Positions 60,045 through 64,000 of a DNA stretch of 64,000 nt are shown in pieces. The translations under genes and the position numbers were made by a program. The notes beneath the pieces are model-generated. The model did not search any database, had not been told where the DNA came from, and saw only the letters and a list, made by a program, of their open reading frames with translations. The stretch spans positions 3,100,001-3,164,000 of the forward strand of contig JAEVLN010000010.1 in the NCBI GenBank assembly GCA_018350325.1, in the 5' to 3' direction. How positions within the stretch are numbered: the first letter of the stretch is position 1; the number at the start of each line of letters is the position of its first letter. The DNA is from Globodera rostochiensis (taxonomy: Eukaryota > Nematoda > Chromadorea > Rhabditida > Heteroderidae).

Positions 60045-61836
60045 TTAAACATTGCCAATTATGGTCGGGACTGGAAAGCCCAACACTTTAAAGTCCCAAA
60101 AGAACATTCGGACGATAAATTCCATCAAAAATGGGCTGTTGGTGATCCGTTCCTTCACAAATCGGTAGGCCGCAGAGCCGGAGGTGGAATGGCCCATCCG
60201 CAGGTACAATTGGTTTCGGATGAACGTTAGCGATTCGTTTCCAATCTTTGGACTTTGTGCCATGGCATTCATAAACTGGTCCACAAAGTGCTGATGATCA
60301 TCGGTGTTGTTCAAATTTTTGTATTTGATTAGCGTGAAATTAGCACGCTGAAAGGCACATAACCTAAAATCAACAAAGTTTTAATTCAGGTTATTTATTT
60401 TTTATTTAAATAAATTATTATTTAATTTTTAATACGCTTAAAAACGAAAATGAGGAAACATTTTTATTCTCCTAATTGTTTAATGCTACCAATGCTGCGG
60501 AAAGAAATGGAGGTCTTCTGCTGTAATTTGTTTTGGAATATTTTGCGACATTCTTATCATTCTTTCATATTCTTTCATGACAAAGCATGTCAAATTTGCG
60601 CTACAACCATTGCAATTTTGTTCGCCATCGGTAAAGTTAGCAGTCAAAGGCTTTCTTTTAATTTTAATTAATGTTTAGAAAATAATTAGTGTTGTGCGAG
60701 AGTCTCGGTCGGTCTCAAGTCTCAAAAAATCTCAATTTTTTGAGGTATCATCTCGGTAAAGAGTTTCATGATCAAGTCTCGAGTTTTCCTCAAGCATCAC
60801 TAGTATTAATACTGAACTGAAAACATTTGTCGACAAATCCGGATATAAACCGTTCCAACGGATCGCGCACAATTGCTATCAGTTTCCACTTTTCAGCCAA
60901 ATGAAGCGCAGAATATTTTTGATCAACTTTGATCACTTTTTCAATAGGAAAATCTGTGATGTATGCTGATTGGTCGGGACAATACATTTGCTTGATCTTT
61001 ATTCTAAAATCTTTATTAAAATTAAATTTTTTTTTATTAATAATTATAATATTATAAAATCTTGATTTTCAATAACTTTTGATTATTTATAAATGTATTT
61101 TAAATCAATAATAAAAATATTTTTTAAATAACTTGCAAATTTGTGTTTGTAAAATTGGTATTAATAAGATTATGCGTATACATAATTGAAAAGTAACAAA
61201 ATAACGAATCCAATAAGATGTTTGAATTTTTTGCTATTAAACAACCAGCCAATTTTAATGTCGGAATAAACTAAAACAGTTGAATAAAAACATGTTCCCG
61301 ATTTTAAATTTACAAATAACAATTTTTTTAATTCAAAAAATTTTTATACATTAACCATAAATTAAATTAAAATTGATAGCTTTAAATAAGCAGCATTTCA
61401 AAAACCCACAACATTACGTTGATATTGTCCATCCAAATTTTCTACACATCCTTGACCAACTTTTAAACAAAGTGTGCTCCAATTGTTGAAGTTGAATGTT
61501 TCAAAATAACTTTTTGATGGCAATGACTGAATAAATAATTTTTATTAAAAAAATTTAACTTTAAAGTGGGCCTTGCTTTTTGTTTAATTAATTTAATTTA
61601 ATTCAACTCAATTTTTATTTTACGTGGTTGTTCATTCGTAACAATTCTTCTGGTTGTTCGATGTCATTTACAAACAAATCCAATTTTTGTCCCATTAAGT
61701 CACCACTTACTGGATCGATAACTATCAATTTTGAAGATTTTTTTGTGAATTTTGTGTTTTGCCGATGTTTTATGAAAAAAATTATTGGTATCAACAGAAG
61801 TAGTAGCACTCGGACATAGCGTGATTTTGGCAGCAT
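60045..61836 (-). CDS. Carbohydrate sulfotransferase, type II membrane
   Basis: Six exons (61836-61624, 61526-61410, 61270-61182, 61003-60818, 60654-60490, 60363-60045) give 362 residues. A basic start and one helix (VLLLLLIPIIFFI) suggest a Golgi type II protein. KLAGCLIAKNSN fits the 5'-phosphosulfate loop and AIVRDPLERFISGFVDKC the 3'-phosphate loop of PAPS-dependent sulfotransferases (Sulfotransfer_2). Cys-rich NCNGCSANLTCF and HFFPQHW follow, as in the nematode-expanded branch of this family. Expected reaction: sulfate transfer from PAPS to a glycan hydroxyl; the acceptor is unknown. The first loop reads AKNSN where many relatives have EKNMS, so the active site may be altered. The exon 2 donor and exon 5 acceptor are the weakest calls. 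Intron 4 holds a small MITE. Confidence 0.8.
60687..60802. mobile_element. Short relative of the 27155 element in an intron
   Basis: Ends tagtgttgtgcgagagtctc and ctcaagcatcacta are imperfect inverted copies, matching the tagtgatgc...gag ends of the 966-bp element. Interior is tctcg-rich. Confidence 0.65.
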
Positions 61837-62474
61837 TGAAAAAACTAAAATATTTAAAATAACAATGCCACTATTTAAATCATTAATATAAAATAAAACA
61901 ATAAATTAAAAAACACAATTAGGAATTAATTCCCTAAAAATAGCTTAAATAAAAAGTAATTAAAAACTAAGTACACTGATTCAATGCTTTAAGATAAAAT
62001 GTTGCGATAAAAGATTTCCATGTGTACTTTTATAGACGGAAAATGATGAATATGCTGTCGATGATTTTTTTTTTGACATGCTTTCTTATTAGCAACACAC
62101 GTTATGATTGAACGCCCAATTTGCGTATTAATTAACATTAGAGACCTGAACGAGACAGATCTCGAGACAAAATCTCGACTAGATTCTTGGGAATCTCGTC
62201 TCAAATTAAAGTAAATTTTTGAGATTTTTCGAGACTCGAGATTTTTTCGAAAATCTCGTCTCGACATCTCGCTCAAAGCTCAAGCCCGGTCTTTAATTAA
62301 CATTGTTGATAAAATTTGATAAATGATATAACGTTTCTTGCCAGGATGTTTATTTAAATAATTGGCAAAGCTTTCAAAAGTTAGATTAAAATATTTATTG
62401 AAATAAAAATTCCATTGTACATTTTTTGATTAATTAAACGCAGGAAATGTGAAAAAATTTGGCTAAAATCTCAT
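61837..62474. other. Spacer with a MITE
   Basis: Upstream region of the sulfotransferase gene and 3' flank of the Skp1-like gene, holding the element at 62140-62296. Confidence 0.4.
62140..62296. mobile_element. Short hAT-like MITE, ctcgag-rich
   Basis: Flanked by the perfect 8-bp duplication ttaacatt (62132-62139 and 62297-62304). The terminal repeats are short and imperfect (agagacc / ggtctt). The interior resembles the tctcgag arrays of other elements here. Confidence 0.6.
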
Positions 62475-63171
62475 TCATTCCGTGTCCAATCCAAGCATTT
62501 CGCGGACTTCCATAGGCTCCCTATCCATAATGCAACGCGTGCCTTCTTGAATTGCTTTTAAATGCAAAAATGGGGAAATTATTAAAATATTTTTTTTTCT
62601 AGACCATAAAAATATAATGAGCGAAGGTCCAAAAAATTTGCAGCCATCATATAGTCCTTGAGCACTTCAAAATCAACATCGAAAAATTTGTGTTCCCAAT
62701 CGGTCAATGTATACCAGACACGCTTAATTTAAATATTGTAAACTAAAATAAAATATGTTTTAAACTTCATTTGTCAGCGAATCTTCATTGAGTTTTGGCT
62801 CAGGTTGATCTATAAATCATAATTACTAAAATAATCTTTCAAAATTTACTTTCATGATTCTCCATCCATTTTTGGATTTGGTCAAAAATTGGTTTTGAAA
62901 TTCCATTGAGTGGAAAGATAAATTCATCAACTTGTTCTTGACGACCTGCCACAATATGGTCCTCCATTCCAAGATCTTTCCTAAATTTAAATTTTAAACA
63001 TTTTTTGCAAATATTTAGATTTTTAATAAATTGCAAATTAGTATTTGTTGCATGGAAAACTAACCACATATTTAAAAAAGTGTGCGATTGGACCATGAAA
63101 TTCCACGGCACTTCGATGACCTTTCCGTCATGAGTTTGGCAAAGAATCGCCCTTTTTATTTTCTCGTTCAT
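62475..63171 (-). CDS. Skp1-related protein
   Basis: Five exons (63171-63068, 62980-62850, 62809-62766, 62722-62605, 62554-62475) splice in phase to 158 residues, the size of Skp1. The BTB/POZ-like half reads CQTHDGKVIEVPWNFMVQSH and MKDLGMED, then PLNGISKPIFDQIQKWMENH. The F-box-binding half reads DWEHKFFDVDFEVLKDYMMAANFLDL and ends MEVREMLGLDTE. In Skp1 the last segment continues into the conserved helix ending WCEEK; here it stops early, so the F-box interface may be altered. Known role: adaptor in SCF ubiquitin ligases between cullin 1 and F-box proteins. Nematodes have many divergent copies (skr genes). Confidence 0.85.
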
Positions 63172-64000
63172 TGACCCTTGATTTTAATAAACTATTCATT
63201 TTATTAAATTTATTTATTTATTCTTGTGCAAAGCTTAGAAATTTTTGTAAAATGATAATTTTACATAATAATACTTTAAAATTTACCATCCAAGGCCATT
63301 GTCAAAGATTCTTTTCCTATCTTGAATTAAAACTTTGAAAAGAATATAAACAAAATCAACAAACTATAGATGAATACAAAAAATATGAGAAAGAATTAGA
63401 TCAAAAAGAAGAAAAAGAAATTGTTTTATCTGAAATTCTATATTTATCCAAACCAAAAAATAATAAAAGATTTAAAAGAAATAGTCTTGCATGAAGAAGA
63501 TGATTTAAAAATTATGAGGAATGTTAAAGAATATTCTTTTTTTTTGAATGGATTATTGCCAAAATTTTTTTACATTCATTTATAAAACGAAATGATAAGA
63601 ATTTTATTTGGATGAACCAGTCCACAAAATGTGCAATATCATGTGAATTTATATTTCAAAATTACATAATTAGAAATCTGATTAAAATCTGGTGAAAATG
63701 TAAATGCTAAATTTTAATTTTTTTGCAAAAACGTTTTTCTCCTTTAAAAACAATACATTTCTATTTTTAGCTTAAAATTAAAAGCATAAGTTTTTATAAA
63801 ACTTTACCCATTCTTTTGATTAAAAAAATCGTTTTAAAATATTAATGTGAATTTCTTAAAATTTGATGCGTTTAGTGACCACAAGAGATTGGGTAGGAAT
63901 TTCATAAAAAGTTTAGACTCCGTAAAATGATATTATCAAAATTTGTTGAAATTAAATTACCTATGCTCACTTTGTATGTAGATGCGGTTAAAAAAGAAAA
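63172..64000. other. AT-rich end of window
   Basis: Very AT-rich. A lysine/glutamate-rich open frame (about 63349-63495, containing DEYKKYEKELDQKEEKE) is present, but it has no start or splice context and may be chance. Nothing else recognised. Confidence 0.35.

Overview
The window looks like nuclear DNA from a nematode. It is AT-rich, its genes have many short GT-AG introns, and it carries members of nematode-expanded families: srt-type chemoreceptors, Skp1-related proteins, ShKT-tailed mucins and the carbohydrate sulfotransferase family. I cannot name the species. A clade IV, possibly plant-parasitic, worm is only a guess. All gene models below were spliced by hand from the sequence. Exon phases join cleanly in nearly all of them; the exceptions are noted.

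Layout. 1-2.8 kb: a possible 3' exon of an upstream gene, two tandem MITEs, and a rhodopsin-like chemoreceptor broken by a 532-bp repeat. 3.5-8.7 kb: two convergent mitochondrial enzymes, branched-chain aminotransferase (+) and succinyl-CoA:3-ketoacid CoA-transferase (-). 9-20 kb: srt chemoreceptors, two intact (10.3 kb and 17.7 kb) and one pseudogene (12.8-15.9 kb) carrying two transposon insertions with clear target-site duplications. 20-25 kb: no gene recognised, but two foldback repeats and a telomere-like tandem repeat. 25.2-39.4 kb: one 48-exon gene for a secreted protein of about 2,536 residues with nine von Willebrand factor A domains, five with an intact metal site. 39.9-40.6 kb: a small UPF0057/PMP3-type membrane protein (-). 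41.8-43.3 kb: an srt pseudogene. 44.0-50.2 kb: two divergent paralogous secreted mucins with cysteine-rich heads and ShKT-like tails. 51.6-53.1 kb: a secreted protein of unknown family. 55.1-56.7 kb: a multi-pass membrane protein of unknown family. 57.7-59.6 kb: an intact srt gene (-). 60.0-61.8 kb: a carbohydrate sulfotransferase (-). 62.5-63.2 kb: a Skp1-related protein (-).

The least expected content is in the repeats. Several non-autonomous hAT-like elements (8-bp target duplications) have different terminal repeats but share an internal core. That core has a tRNA-like promoter module and a GC-rich imperfect palindrome. A second set of elements are foldbacks whose arms are mirrored arrays of 12-18 bp units. 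The genes do not form a pathway beyond the two convergent enzymes, which act in branched-chain amino acid and ketone-body catabolism. The srt genes and broken copies are consistent with chemoreceptor turnover.
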